From NCBI GenBank assembly GCA_025358255.1, contig JANYKC010000019.1:1-64000 (forward strand): DNA of 64,000 nt. Direction: 5' to 3'. The notes under the pieces were generated by a model. It made no database searches. It saw only the letters and a list, made by a program, of their open reading frames with translations, and had not been told where the DNA came from. Positions 19,425 through 28,285 of the stretch are shown here, one piece after another (position 1 is the stretch's first letter; each line of letters opens with the position of its first letter). Origin of the DNA: Spirochaetaceae bacterium (GTDB lineage Bacteria > Spirochaetota > Spirochaetia > Treponematales > Rectinemataceae). A program made the translations under genes and the position numbers.

Positions 19425-20573
19425 TCAATCCACGTCCAGGACCTGGAGGGCGTAGCCTCCAGAGTCGGACTGCGACCAGGCGATGCGCTTGACCGCGATC
19501 TCGCCGGCGTCGCCGAGTTCGATGTCGGCGGACTTGCCGCCAGTGGCCTGGACCGTGAGTTTCACGAACTGTGCGTTCGAGGTCCAGAGCTTGACCGAAT
19601 TGTTGGCGTTGACCGTCAGCGTGTCGCCCTTGCGGTAGTAGCGTTCGTCGCGGCCGCGCTTGTCCGCCTCGTAGCGGAACATGCAGGAGCCCCTGAAGGT
19701 GATGGAGAGGACGAAGGGGTAGGGGCTCTTTGTGGACTCGAAGAGGATGCCGCCTTTTGCGGTCACGGTCTGGGTCGCGACCACCGCTTGCGTGATGGAT
19801 GCCGCCGGCGCGCCGGGGACCTTGTCCGATAGGTCGGCGCCCGAGGCGCTGGATTGGGGGGCCTGGCCGGCGGCCTTGAGGGCCTCCGCGGGATCAATGT
19901 ACTCGATCTTGAGCATCGCGCCTTTGGAGGGATCCTTCTTGGCGAAGTCGCTCACGAGGAGCTTGACTTCCGGATTGCCGTTCTTGTCGAGGTCGAGGGT
20001 GCCTTCCTCGCCGAGCATCAGTCTTTCCTTCCCGGAAGGCGTCTCGAAGGTCACGGCATCGTCGATCGTCGCCAGGAGGACGCGGTAGATGTCGGCGCTC
20101 GACCTTACCAGTATGCTGTCGCCGGGGTAGAGGCGATGCTCGAAGGTGGCGCCGTCCACCCGGTATTCGATGGGACCCTTGGCGGCGAAGGAGGCCGCGG
20201 CCGCGGAGCGGTTGGCTCCCCGGATGCCCAGGATGACGGCAAGCACGATGACGAGGACGACCACTGCCGCGATGCCCGCGATGAGGGGCACGGACGGTCC
20301 CCTGCGCGGGATCAGGTCCTGGATGGGGACCGGCTGTTCCTGTATCCTCATGTTCCTGAAGGTGGCCACGAGGTCATCGGAGGTCAGGCCGAGGTACTCC
20401 GCATAATTGCGAAGGAAGCCTATCGCGTATGGATCACCGGGAAAGACGCTGAAGTCCTCGGACTCGAGCCCGGTAAGGTAGCGCTTCGCGATGTTGGTAT
20501 CTTCGGACACCCGTTCAAGGCTGAGGTTCTTTTCTTCCCGCGCGGCGCGGAGCGTCTCTCCGATGGGTGACAT
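19425..20573 (-). CDS. rodZ: RodZ-like cytoskeletal anchor (HTH-TM-DUF4115)
   Basis: 382 residues with the RodZ plan: an N-terminal HTH_25 domain (IGETLRAAREEKNLSLERVS to ~70, ending in YAIGFLRNYAEYLGL), one membrane span at ~95-117 and a long periplasmic part. The C-terminal DUF4115 beta domain is at ~300-370 (LSITFRGSCMFRYEAD ... GDTLTVNANNSVKLWTSN). RodZ links MreB filaments to the membrane and helps set cell shape. ATG 20573 is the family start. It lies 22 nt after lolA. Residues ~120-290 between the span and DUF4115 form a longer linker than in E. coli. Confidence 0.88.
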   Translation of the reverse strand: MSPIGETLRAAREEKNLSLERVSEDTNIAKRYLTGLESEDFSVFPGDPYAIGFLRNYAEYLGLTSDDLVATFRNMRIQEQPVPIQDLIPRRGPSVPLIAGIAAVVVLVIVLAVILGIRGANRSAAAASFAAKGPIEYRVDGATFEHRLYPGDSILVRSSADIYRVLLATIDDAVTFETPSGKERLMLGEEGTLDLDKNGNPEVKLLVSDFAKKDPSKGAMLKIEYIDPAEALKAAGQAPQSSASGADLSDKVPGAPAASITQAVVATQTVTAKGGILFESTKSPYPFVLSITFRGSCMFRYEADKRGRDERYYRKGDTLTVNANNSVKLWTSNAQFVKLTVQATGGKSADIELGDAGEIAVKRIAWSQSDSGGYALQVLDVD

Positions 20574-20595
20574 TGCGTGTAATCCGTCCTTTTTG

Positions 20596-21312
20596 TCAGT
20601 TATCCGTTCCGAAAAGGAAATTCGAGTATACGTTCGCCGAGGCGGGGGAGTCGTAGATGAAACGCTTGTCGGCTATCTTCTGGTTGATCTTGATGCCGGT
20701 GAAATCGAAGACGAAGTAGTCGTTGGACAAGGACCAGCCCTCGATGCGGCGGATCAGCTTGCTTTCCGGGGCGATGGAGAGCTTCACCGTCCTGAAGCCT
20801 TCCGAGACGGTCTTCCGGTTGAGGACGAGGCGGACGACGAATTCCATCGAGCCGGGGTCAAGGTTCACTGCGTTGGGGCCAGTCTCGTAGGCCACCGTGT
20901 AGCTACGGCGCATCATCGCAAGGCCTTCCTTGCTGGCCAAGGAAGCCCCCCCAGCCGGTCCGCCGGCGGCAGAGCCCTTGGAGGCTGTCGTCTGCGAGAG
21001 GATGGCCCTGAGGCTCGGGATATAGACCTGGAGGGTCTCGCCGTCGAAGGCGATGACCTGGTCCGGCGGCTGGATGAAGTCGATCCGCAGGAAGGAAGGG
21101 CTCTTGAAGGCGAGTGCGCCCGTCATCGGCGGGTTTTTCCCCGCCGTGATGGCGACGCGGGCTTCGTAGTCCTCAACCAAGGCGTATCTCTCGGAGACCT
21201 GGGAGAAATACTGGTCAGCCGTGAGGATGTTGTCTTCCGCCGCGGCGGGCGAAAGGCCGGGAAGGGCTAATAGGACCGCCAAGGTTGCCAGGACGAGGGC
21301 TCGGTGCTTCAC
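20596..21312 (-). CDS. lolA: LolA-family outer-membrane lipoprotein carrier
   Basis: A 238-residue periplasmic protein with a signal peptide (ALVLATLAVLLALPGLSPAAA) and then a LolA/LppX beta-barrel-like region: YEARVAITAGKNPPMTGALAF, SFLRIDFIQPPDQVIAFDG and SNDYFVFDFTGIKINQKI. It should shuttle lipoproteins from the inner to the outer membrane. The start is GTG 21312 with GAGGT upstream. It is the first gene of the lolA-rodZ-rimO-uvrD run and has its own promoter (21349-21377). The sequence is divergent from proteobacterial LolA, so the assignment rests on fold-level pattern and length. Confidence 0.85.
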   Translation of the reverse strand: MKHRALVLATLAVLLALPGLSPAAAEDNILTADQYFSQVSERYALVEDYEARVAITAGKNPPMTGALAFKSPSFLRIDFIQPPDQVIAFDGETLQVYIPSLRAILSQTTASKGSAAGGPAGGASLASKEGLAMMRRSYTVAYETGPNAVNLDPGSMEFVVRLVLNRKTVSEGFRTVKLSIAPESKLIRRIEGWSLSNDYFVFDFTGIKINQKIADKRFIYDSPASANVYSNFLFGTDN

Positions 21313-21348
21313 GGAAAATACCTCTGTTGGACTCTCTGAACGTAGCGC

Positions 21349-21377
21349 ATTCTATCCCTGGCGGGAGAAAAATACAA
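21349..21377 (-). promoter_or_regulatory. Candidate promoter of the lolA-rodZ-rimO-uvrD operon
   Basis: On the minus strand, TTGTAT (21377-21372) and TAGAAT (21354-21349) are separated by exactly 17 nt. The expected start is near 21342, ~30 nt before the GTG of lolA. This 103-nt gap separates lolA from the TPR gene upstream. Confidence 0.55.
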
Positions 21378-21415
21378 GATCGAGGGTCCTGCCCCATCCG
21401 TGGGCTTGGGACAGG

Positions 21416-23899
21416 TCAGCCTCGGGCGATGCGTCCTTCCCGCCGCAAATGCTCATGCACGAGATAGCGGAGGCGACTGTCCTGGAGCTTGAGCGCTTCG
21501 CCGCAGTCGGGACAGGTGAAGCGGTTTTGGACCAGCGCTGCCTTGCGGCAGGCTATGCAGTAAACCTTGCCGCAGCGGGGGCAAGCCCCTGCCGGGGAAT
21601 CGTCAGGCGGCATCGCCCGTATGTTCGCCCCGCTCTGGGCCGCCAGCTCGCGCGGGACGCGCCATGCCCGTCCGCAGGCGGCGCAGGCAAGGGCCTCCGT
21701 GGTGGATTCCAGTATTTCGGCCAAAAGGCGGTCGGCACGCCCTGGGTCGGCCTTGCCGAGCCTCGTCACGCAATCTTCGGCCTTCTTGATCTTGCGCCCG
21801 ACAAGGTAGGCGCGCCCCAGGGTAAAAAGAAGGTCGGCATCCGCCGGATTCACCTCGAGTCCCAGGCGGCAAGATGCCTCCGCCCTGACCCAGTCCCCAT
21901 AGATCATCGCGAGGTTGGCCGCAAGGAGGCAGGCCCTCGGCGAGACCTCAAGGTCCAGCGCCTTCCTGATGCGCTCCTGCGCGTCCGACCATCGTTCCAG
22001 CTCCAGCAAGGCCGCGGCGAGGTTGGTATGGTATTCCGGCACTAAGGGGTTCTCCCGCACGGCCTTCTCGTATTCCTTGGCCGCTTCCTCGATCCTGCCG
22101 GCCCGAGCCAGGATGTTGCCCGCCTGGTTGCGCGCCTGCGCCGCCTCGGGGAAGGCCGCGAGGGCCGAAAGGCCCGCATCGACATCGCCGATGAGGCTTT
22201 CGAGCTCGGACAAATTCAGCGCGGGCTCCACGGCGCCGGGCAGGGACCTGGCCGCGATGCCAAGCAGCCGCCTCGCCAGGGCCACGCGCGCAGGATCCCC
22301 CACCTCGCCCTTGGCGACAATGGACTGGGCGGCGAGGTTGCAGGTCCAACCGTCCTCGGGAGCGAGGGAAAGCGCAGTGTTGATCGCTTCATCCGCCTCC
22401 TTCGCGCCGGCAAGGAAGAGGGCCTCGGCATGGCGGAACGCATAGAGGGGGTATGATGGCTCGATGGAGAAGGCTTCCTTGAAACGCGCGAGGGCCAGTT
22501 CCCGCCGCCCGGATTCGCGGGCAATGAGGCCGGAAAGGTAGAAAAGCGCCGAGTCCCGGCTTCCGGCCGCCAGCAGGTTTTCGATGGCCGCCGCCGCCTC
22601 TTTTTTCCTGCCCTGCCGGAAGAGGACCTTCGCCCGCGTGGCTGCGAGTTCGGGATTGCGCGGGTCCAATTCCTCGAGGCGGGAAAGCGCCAGGACCAGG
22701 TCCGCGTCGGCTTCCGCCTCGAAAAAGCCGCGGGCGGCCGCGAGGTAGGCGGCTGCTGCGCCCGGGCGGTCGCCAGCCTGCTCCCTTGCCCTGGCCTCGT
22801 TCATCCTGAGGATGGGCTGCCCCGGCTCGGCCGCGGCCGCCCTGGCATATTCCTGCGCCGCTCCGATATAGTCCCCGAGGTTGAAGCGGGCATGCCCCGC
22901 AAGGGTCCGGAGGCGGGCCGAGTCCGGCTCGTTGCGGATGAGGGACATGGTCCAGTCCCGCAGTTCCAGGTAGCGGCCGCGCAAATAGAGGAGGTTGGCC
23001 TTTTCCAGGGCAGCCTCGCTTTTTGCGGGAGCCAGGGCGAGGCATGCCTCGATCGCGGAATCGGCCTCGTCCAGGAGCTCCAGTCGCAGGGAGGCCTCGG
23101 CCTTGAGGAAGAGCTCGTCGGCGGTGAGGGGGCGCCGTTTTTCCATCTTGCGCAGCTGCACGGCGGCCGAAAGCCATTCGCCCATGGCGAAATAGGTCAG
23201 GGCAAGCCGGAACCTGGCTTCCGGAGGCGCGACTTCATAGTAATTGTAACGATAATACCAGGTCTCAAGCTCGGAAAGGCGGGATTCGACGAAGCATTCC
23301 CTGAGCCTGAACCTGGCCTGGTCCCCTTCACCGTAGTTTTGCGCTGCGAAGGCGATGTGGCCCGTCCTGAAGCTTTCGTCCGTAGCCTCCGCGACCCAGC
23401 GGTCGTCCACGAGGAGGATGAAGTGGTTGCCCCGGGCTATCACCCGAAGGGAGAAGGCATCGGAGGTCTCCCTTTGCGAGGGCAATTCGGTCCAGCCGAA
23501 GACCGTCCGGGGACTGCCGTTGAAGACACAGTCCATCCTGATGTTGCCATGGTTGGAGACGAGGACCGCGTAGAAGTTCGTCTCGTTTGCGACCCGGAAA
23601 AGGAAACCGCAGGACGAATACGGCGCGTCCTGCGCGAACTCGAACTCGCCTTCCAGGACAAAGTCCGGGTGAAGGAGCTTCGGCGCCTCCGTCCAGGCGA
23701 AGAGGCCCTTTTTTTTCAGCTCCAATACCAATGCCTCATTTTCGTAGAAAGAGGCATGGGAAACCTCGTCCTGGGCCCGGAAACATCCGGTCGCCTCGGT
23801 GGATAAGTCGGCTATCCAGAGTTCCTGGGGCGAGGCATCGACCTCGGCCGTCGCATGCCGGGCAAAGAGGCGGCGTATGAAAGTTGGGACAGGGATCAT
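21416..23899 (-). CDS. TPR protein with N-terminal LamG/DUF1080-like domain and C-terminal zinc ribbon
   Basis: 827 residues from ATG 23899 (MIPVPTFIRRLFARH). Residues ~10-200 read as a concanavalin-like jelly roll (DFVLEGEFEF, CGFLFRVANETNFYAVLVSN, FILLVDDRWVAEATD), as in DUF1080/LamG proteins. Residues ~220-720 are tetratricopeptide repeats, about fifteen units with A-x3-Y/F-P spacing (ALDLEVSPRA, EVNPADADLLFTLGRAYL). The tail has Cys pairs CAACGRAW, CPRCGKVYCIACR and CPDCGEAL, which suggest one or two zinc ribbons. No signal peptide is seen, so it is probably cytoplasmic. An upstream extension to 24052 is open but low-complexity and lacks an SD. The combination suggests a scaffold; I cannot name a partner. 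Confidence 0.75.
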   Translation of the reverse strand: MIPVPTFIRRLFARHATAEVDASPQELWIADLSTEATGCFRAQDEVSHASFYENEALVLELKKKGLFAWTEAPKLLHPDFVLEGEFEFAQDAPYSSCGFLFRVANETNFYAVLVSNHGNIRMDCVFNGSPRTVFGWTELPSQRETSDAFSLRVIARGNHFILLVDDRWVAEATDESFRTGHIAFAAQNYGEGDQARFRLRECFVESRLSELETWYYRYNYYEVAPPEARFRLALTYFAMGEWLSAAVQLRKMEKRRPLTADELFLKAEASLRLELLDEADSAIEACLALAPAKSEAALEKANLLYLRGRYLELRDWTMSLIRNEPDSARLRTLAGHARFNLGDYIGAAQEYARAAAAEPGQPILRMNEARAREQAGDRPGAAAAYLAAARGFFEAEADADLVLALSRLEELDPRNPELAATRAKVLFRQGRKKEAAAAIENLLAAGSRDSALFYLSGLIARESGRRELALARFKEAFSIEPSYPLYAFRHAEALFLAGAKEADEAINTALSLAPEDGWTCNLAAQSIVAKGEVGDPARVALARRLLGIAARSLPGAVEPALNLSELESLIGDVDAGLSALAAFPEAAQARNQAGNILARAGRIEEAAKEYEKAVRENPLVPEYHTNLAAALLELERWSDAQERIRKALDLEVSPRACLLAANLAMIYGDWVRAEASCRLGLEVNPADADLLFTLGRAYLVGRKIKKAEDCVTRLGKADPGRADRLLAEILESTTEALACAACGRAWRVPRELAAQSGANIRAMPPDDSPAGACPRCGKVYCIACRKAALVQNRFTCPDCGEALKLQDSRLRYLVHEHLRREGRIARG

Positions 23900-24138
23900 T
23901 GCTCGCCAATAGTACGGAAAAAGCGCCTCCTCGGCAAGGAGAGCCGGGGAAGGGAAGCCGAAGTTCCAGGCTTGCGCGCCGCGTGCGGCGGAGCGCTCTT
24001 GCTTTCGCGACCGCATGGGGATCGGGGTTCCATCCGCTTTTTTCCGCGACACTTGCTGAGGTCCGTCCCTTCACGCCCATCCCATAGGTTTGGCGAAATG
24101 GTCCACGTGCCCTGGTTTACCCTCAACAAAGTGGCACT

Positions 24139-24180
24139 TTCGCAGCATGTGATATCAGGTTCGCAGCACGTGATATCAGG
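24139..24180. repeat. Two tandem 21-bp repeats with palindromic cores upstream of the TPR gene
   Basis: TTCGCAGCATGTGATATCAGG (24139-24159, minus one base differing) is repeated at 24160-24180 with a single T-to-C change. Each unit contains the self-complementary TGATATCA. AAAGTGGCACTTT (24128-24140), itself an inverted repeat, abuts them. They sit 240 nt upstream of the TPR start and could be paired regulator sites. Confidence 0.4.
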
Positions 24181-24264
24181 CCACGGCGGTCGAAAATTCG
24201 CCTCTTGGCCTCGTGGCGCGAAACAGTCCAATCCCGCCCCAGCCTTATCATGGGTTCGTGGAGC

Positions 24265-24335
24265 GGCGGGTGCCCAGGGAAAAACCCTCAGGCACGCCAG
24301 CGCCCGGCGGGTCTTTTCCCTGGGCAGGACCCGCC
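24265..24335. repeat. Long imperfect hairpin with alternative pairing, downstream of the PFP gene
   Basis: TGCCCAGGGAAAA (24271-24283) is exactly complementary to TTTTCCCTGGGCA (24314-24326). With GGCGGG and CCCGCC at the ends the stem reaches 19 bp around a 3-nt bulge. GGCGGGTC (24306-24313) can instead pair with GACCCGCC (24328-24335). The region 23900-24377 has no gene that I can support; besides this hairpin and the tandem repeats I see nothing in it. It may act as a terminator for the minus-strand PFP gene or as an RNA switch. Confidence 0.45.
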
Positions 24336-24377
24336 CCATAAGGCCCTGAAGAAGCCCGTCGCCGCCTATTCGGCTCC

Positions 24378-26054
24378 CTACGGCCGCATCGCGCCCTTCT
24401 CCAGGAGAAGAGTCTCCGTAGGCCTGTCCGTGACCTCGGGGCTGCCGAAGTACTGCATAGGCCCCGGCACGCGGAAATCGGAGGACAATGCCCACTGGGC
24501 ACGCTGGGCAGCGAAGCGCTTGAAAGGCGCACCGTCCAGCTCCACGAGGGCCTTCTTGATGACGGGCTTGTCCTGGCCATGGCGCCTCTCGAGATTCATC
24601 ATCGAGATGAGGGGGACGCCCCCGGCTATCCATCCCGCCGCGGGAGAGGCGAGGTTCTTGACGCTCGAGAGGTAACCGGTGAGGCCAGCCGCTATGAGGG
24701 CAAAGGCGGTGTAGCCCAGGGAATAGCAGTAATCGGCGTCGAAATTCGAGGGGAAGGCACAACGGCCTTCGTAGCCCAGGAAGTGGGTCTGGAAGTCGAA
24801 CTTGCCCTTGTAGGTCCCCGCCGTGGCCAGTTCGGCGAGGCGGGCCTTGACCATCGCCGCGAGCAGTTTCTCGGTCTCGATGCGCGACACCTGGACGTTG
24901 CCATGGGGATCGCGGTCCCACAGGAGTTGGGACTGGATCTCCGCGGGAAGGCTCGTGAAGAGGGCGGCAGTCCCGCCCTTGAGCCTTCCCGCGATGAACT
25001 GCTTTTGCGCTTCCACGCCGGAAAGGGCCTTGTAGGCGGTTTCGTTCGCGGCCAGGAGCTCGTTGAGCTCGCCGATGAGGCTTTTCATCTCGGGCACGAA
25101 CTCGATAAGGCCTTCGGGCACGAGGACAACTCCGAAGTTCTCACCCTTGTCGGCGCGTGCGCTGACCGAGGCGCAGATCTCGTTGACTATGTCGCCGAGG
25201 GAGGATTTCTTCGCCTGGATCTCCTCGGAGACCAGGCAGATGTTGGGCCTGGTCTGGAGGGCGACCTCGAGGCCTATGTGGGAAGCGGAACGGCCCATGA
25301 GCTTCACGAAGTGCCAGTACTTGCGGCCGCTCGCGCTGTCACGCTCGATGTTGCCCACGAGTTCGGCGTAGAGCTTGGTCGCGGTGTCGAAGCCGAAGGA
25401 TGCCTCGATGTCCTCGTTCTTGAGGTCCCCGTCGATGGTCTTGGGCACGCCGATGACCGCGATGCCCGAGTTGCGCTCGGCGAAGAACTCGGCGAGGAGG
25501 GCGGCGTTGGTGTTGGAATCGTCGCCGCCGACGACGACCACGGCGTCGAGGCCGTGGCGCTTCGCGGTGGCGAGCGCCGCCTCGAACTGCTGGGGCGTCT
25601 CGATCTTCGTCCGGCCCGAGCCAATGATGTCGAACCCGCCCGTGTTGCGGTAGGTGGCGACCAGGTCCGCGGTCACGTCTACCGCCCTGTCGTCCACAAG
25701 GCCGCCGGGACCGCCCCGGAAACCAACAAGCTTCGAGGCACCGTTGCCCGCGGCCAGGCCGTCGAAAAGGCCGGCGATGACATTGTGTCCGCCGGGAGCG
25801 GGGCCGCCCGAAAGTATGACTCCAACGGCGAGTCTCCCCGCCGCTCCCGCCATTCCGGCCGATCCGCGCGTGAACTTCACCCTTGCCTGGCCGTAGGTCA
25901 GGGGGAAAAGCTCTTTGAGGCGCGCTCGATCCGCTTCGGGAGGCAGGGCCGCTTCGCCCTTCTCGAGACCCAAGCCGGAGGCTGCCCCCGCGAGCACAGG
26001 CGGAAGCTTGGGAGCATAGGCGTAGCGGGCCTTCTGAAGGGGGGAAATGTCCAT
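24378..26054 (-). CDS. pfp: Pyrophosphate-fructose-6-phosphate 1-phosphotransferase (long type)
   Basis: Uses PPi instead of ATP to phosphorylate fructose 6-phosphate reversibly in glycolysis. At 558 residues it belongs to the long clade found in spirochaetes, chlamydiae and plants. Visible motifs: [13 protein letters not shown] (phosphate loop, ~80-92), [12 protein letters not shown], whose second Asp marks PPi rather than ATP use, [10 protein letters not shown] with the catalytic TIDGD, and the sugar-phosphate site [12 protein letters not shown]-terminal [16 protein letters not shown] is typical of the clade. ATG 26054 has AAGGAG 9 nt upstream. It follows the HD-GYP gene by 66 nt and may be co-transcribed; a TATAAA (26095-26100, minus) lies in the gap. 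Confidence 0.95.
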   Translation of the reverse strand: MDISPLQKARYAYAPKLPPVLAGAASGLGLEKGEAALPPEADRARLKELFPLTYGQARVKFTRGSAGMAGAAGRLAVGVILSGGPAPGGHNVIAGLFDGLAAGNGASKLVGFRGGPGGLVDDRAVDVTADLVATYRNTGGFDIIGSGRTKIETPQQFEAALATAKRHGLDAVVVVGGDDSNTNAALLAEFFAERNSGIAVIGVPKTIDGDLKNEDIEASFGFDTATKLYAELVGNIERDSASGRKYWHFVKLMGRSASHIGLEVALQTRPNICLVSEEIQAKKSSLGDIVNEICASVSARADKGENFGVVLVPEGLIEFVPEMKSLIGELNELLAANETAYKALSGVEAQKQFIAGRLKGGTAALFTSLPAEIQSQLLWDRDPHGNVQVSRIETEKLLAAMVKARLAELATAGTYKGKFDFQTHFLGYEGRCAFPSNFDADYCYSLGYTAFALIAAGLTGYLSSVKNLASPAAGWIAGGVPLISMMNLERRHGQDKPVIKKALVELDGAPFKRFAAQRAQWALSSDFRVPGPMQYFGSPEVTDRPTETLLLEKGAMRP

Positions 26055-26120
26055 GCGGGGCTCCTTCCAATGAGGGGATATCGTATGGGAAAAGTTTATA
26101 CCAAGGCCGCCGCTCTTGCG

Positions 26121-27287
26121 CTAGGTGCCCGTTTTCTCTTTGAGCTGCTCGGTTTCGGCCTTGGTGAGGGGCCTCAGGATGCGTAGCCCGGTCTCCGCGG
26201 TGCGCAGGACTATCTCCTTGCCATCGGGCATGCGGGCGCCGAGGATCTGCACCACGGGAAAGCGAGGGTTATCCGGGTTCACGTCGACCACCAAGGCGAA
26301 CTTGCCGTTGGTGAGGAGGACTTGGCTTCCAATGGGATAGATGGAAAGGCTGTAGACGAGGGCCTTGATGACCGTCTCGTCGTATTGCTTGCCGTCGTTC
26401 CTCAGGATATCCACCATGCCCGCGTAGCCGTCGCGGGCTTCCTGGTGGGGACGTGTGGAGGTGACCGCGTCAAATGAGCAGGCGACCATGATGATCCGGG
26501 CGTAGAGGGAAATCTTGTCGCCGGAGAGGCTTCGAGGGTAGCCCGAGCCGTTCATGCGCTCATGATGCTCAAGGACCGCGAGGCAGACGGCCAAGGGCAC
26601 CTGGCGATCCTTGAGGATGTTGTAGCCGAGGACCGGATGGGTCGTGATGGACTTTTTCTCGAGGGGCGTCAGGGGCCTGCCGGCCATATAGAGCTGGGGC
26701 GGGAGCTTCACCATGCCCATCTCATGGAGGACTGCCGCTGCGCCGAGCTCAATGAGGCGGAAAACGGGCAGCTTCAGCGTGATCCCGAGGATGATTGAAA
26801 TGATGGAACTGTGGACAGCGTGTGAGACCAGGTAGTTCTTGAGGGGGACTTGGCTAGCCTGGGCCCTGAGGATCAATCGCCGGTTCTCGGCGACGAGCTC
26901 GTAGAGGCCCTTCATCTTGGCCAGCAGCTCCTTCCAGTCCAGCTCGTTCTTCGCCACGAAGCGGTTGTACACCGATTCAACGAACTCGGTGTACTTGTCA
27001 TAGACGCTGCGGATGGACTCCAGCCTCTCGTCGTCGGCCGCGCCTTCGGCGGCCGTGGGCGGGCTGCCATTGCCCCCTGCGCCTTCCTCGGTCGAGGAGG
27101 CCTCCACAATGCTCGCTACGGCCTGGCCATCGGAGGCCATTTCGCGGAACTCCCACTTGGTGAGGCGGTTGACGAGCTCCTGGCTGACCGGCGTCTCAGG
27201 GGCTAAAAGGACAAAGCCCCCATTGAGGAACAGGAACTTGGTGAAGAAGGTATTCGGCTTCAGATCCCGAAGCGAGATAGCGTTCAT
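26121..27287 (-). CDS. HD-GYP-domain protein with altered HD motif
   Basis: 388 residues. Residues 1-60 resemble the DUF3391 domain that precedes HD-GYP domains. The HD-GYP core follows: VSHAVHSSIISIILG, then LHEMGMVKLP where canonical enzymes have HDIGK(I)xxP, then HPVLGYNIL and HHERMNGSGYP with an intact GYP. A C-terminal beta segment (IGSQVLLTNGKFALVVDVN) ends the protein. The family hydrolyses cyclic di-GMP, but the usual His-Asp pair is His-Glu here and the following Lys is Met, so activity is uncertain and it may instead be a c-di-GMP sensor. The first gene of a minus-strand pair with pfp, divergent from the 27390 gene. A Ser/Gly/Glu-rich linker lies at ~62-85. Confidence 0.85.
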   Translation of the reverse strand: MNAISLRDLKPNTFFTKFLFLNGGFVLLAPETPVSQELVNRLTKWEFREMASDGQAVASIVEASSTEEGAGGNGSPPTAAEGAADDERLESIRSVYDKYTEFVESVYNRFVAKNELDWKELLAKMKGLYELVAENRRLILRAQASQVPLKNYLVSHAVHSSIISIILGITLKLPVFRLIELGAAAVLHEMGMVKLPPQLYMAGRPLTPLEKKSITTHPVLGYNILKDRQVPLAVCLAVLEHHERMNGSGYPRSLSGDKISLYARIIMVACSFDAVTSTRPHQEARDGYAGMVDILRNDGKQYDETVIKALVYSLSIYPIGSQVLLTNGKFALVVDVNPDNPRFPVVQILGARMPDGKEIVLRTAETGLRILRPLTKAETEQLKEKTGT

Positions 27288-27389
27288 GTCCCACCCATTG
27301 ACCCCGAAATGCGAGCTCGCCTACACTCGTACGCACTCTTGGGCATTAATCTACATCTTTTCCTATCTTTATTATAGGAGCGACACGAC

Positions 27390-28232
27390 ATGAAATTTAG
27401 GACAATTTACATCCTTTTCAATGTTGTCGTCGTCGTATCCTTCCTTTTTGTGTTTTTTTTGCCTTTCTTCCTCCTTGGCCCCGAGTATTCCCTCTCATTC
27501 TGGAAGAGCAACTGGTATCTGGCCCTCGTTTTCCTCGCGGTCATCGTTGCGCTCAATCTTTTCTTCCTGGCGAACTGGAAGGTCTTCACCTTGGTCGAGA
27601 GGGAGGATTGGAGCTCCCTTTCCCTGCATCTCGTGGATCGCATCTTCTCGAAAAAGCGCTACGGGAGCCGCCACGTCGCCCTCCTGGTCAACGCCTGCCT
27701 CCTCCAGTCTGACGTCGAGGGCATTTCCCGCCTCGAAGCCGAGCTGGCTGCCCACAAGCCCCTCCTCCTGCGCAGGAACGCCATCCTTTTCGGCGTGGCC
27801 CGACTCCTTCTCAACCAGAGCGCGGAAGCCGAAGCCTTCTTCAAGCCCTGGATCGACGCAAAAGGCGTCGAAGCGCGGGATTGGCTTCGCTTCGACTATG
27901 CCTTCGCCATCGCGCTCCAGCGGCGTTTCGAGGAGGCGGCGCCTTATCTCCGCGAGGCCTCGGCTTCCAAGGATGCCGTGCTCTCCCTGCTTTCCTCCTA
28001 CCTCCTGGCCAGCCTCATCTCCTCTTCGATCTCCTCTGAAACCGAAAAGTCCCAACTTCGGGCCCGGGCAGAGGCTTCCAGGACTGCGCTTCGCAAGAAA
28101 TTTTCGCTCCAGCGATGGAATGCCGAAGTCGAGCGGGCCAAGGGCGAGATCCACATTGTCGTCCTGACAAAGCTGATCGATGACGCCGGGCGATGGCTAT
28201 TCGAGACTGCCGAAACGAGCGTTTCGAAATAA
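27390..28232 (+). CDS. Unrecognised membrane-anchored helical-repeat protein
   Basis: 280 residues, not recognised. Two membrane spans open the protein (IYILFNVVVVVSFLFVFFLP and WYLALVFLAVIVALNLFFLA, within residues ~6-65). A cytoplasmic helical region follows that looks like degenerate TPRs (LLVNACLLQSDVEGISRLEAEL, RFDYAFAIALQRRFEEAAPYL). It ends with a basic/acidic helix. The SD AGGAG (27376-27380) sits 9 nt before the ATG. It is divergent from the HD-GYP gene, and the 102-nt gap has several TATA-like hexamers but no convincing -35 box. The next gene (LysM/M23) starts 53 nt downstream and may share a transcript. Its role is unknown. Confidence 0.7.
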   Translation: MKFRTIYILFNVVVVVSFLFVFFLPFFLLGPEYSLSFWKSNWYLALVFLAVIVALNLFFLANWKVFTLVEREDWSSLSLHLVDRIFSKKRYGSRHVALLVNACLLQSDVEGISRLEAELAAHKPLLLRRNAILFGVARLLLNQSAEAEAFFKPWIDAKGVEARDWLRFDYAFAIALQRRFEEAAPYLREASASKDAVLSLLSSYLLASLISSSISSETEKSQLRARAEASRTALRKKFSLQRWNAEVERAKGEIHIVVLTKLIDDAGRWLFETAETSVSK

Positions 28233-28285
28233 GGTTGCCTCGCCACTAAAGCTTGGGGCTGTATCGCGCCGATATTCGTTGGTGG

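Noticed and set aside
23900-24052. N-terminal extension of the TPR protein to 24052
   Set aside because: The 51 extra residues are low-complexity and basic, with no SD; ATG 23899 begins the structured part.
24579-26186. Plus-strand open frame of 535 codons
   Set aside because: Antisense to the PPi-phosphofructokinase gene.
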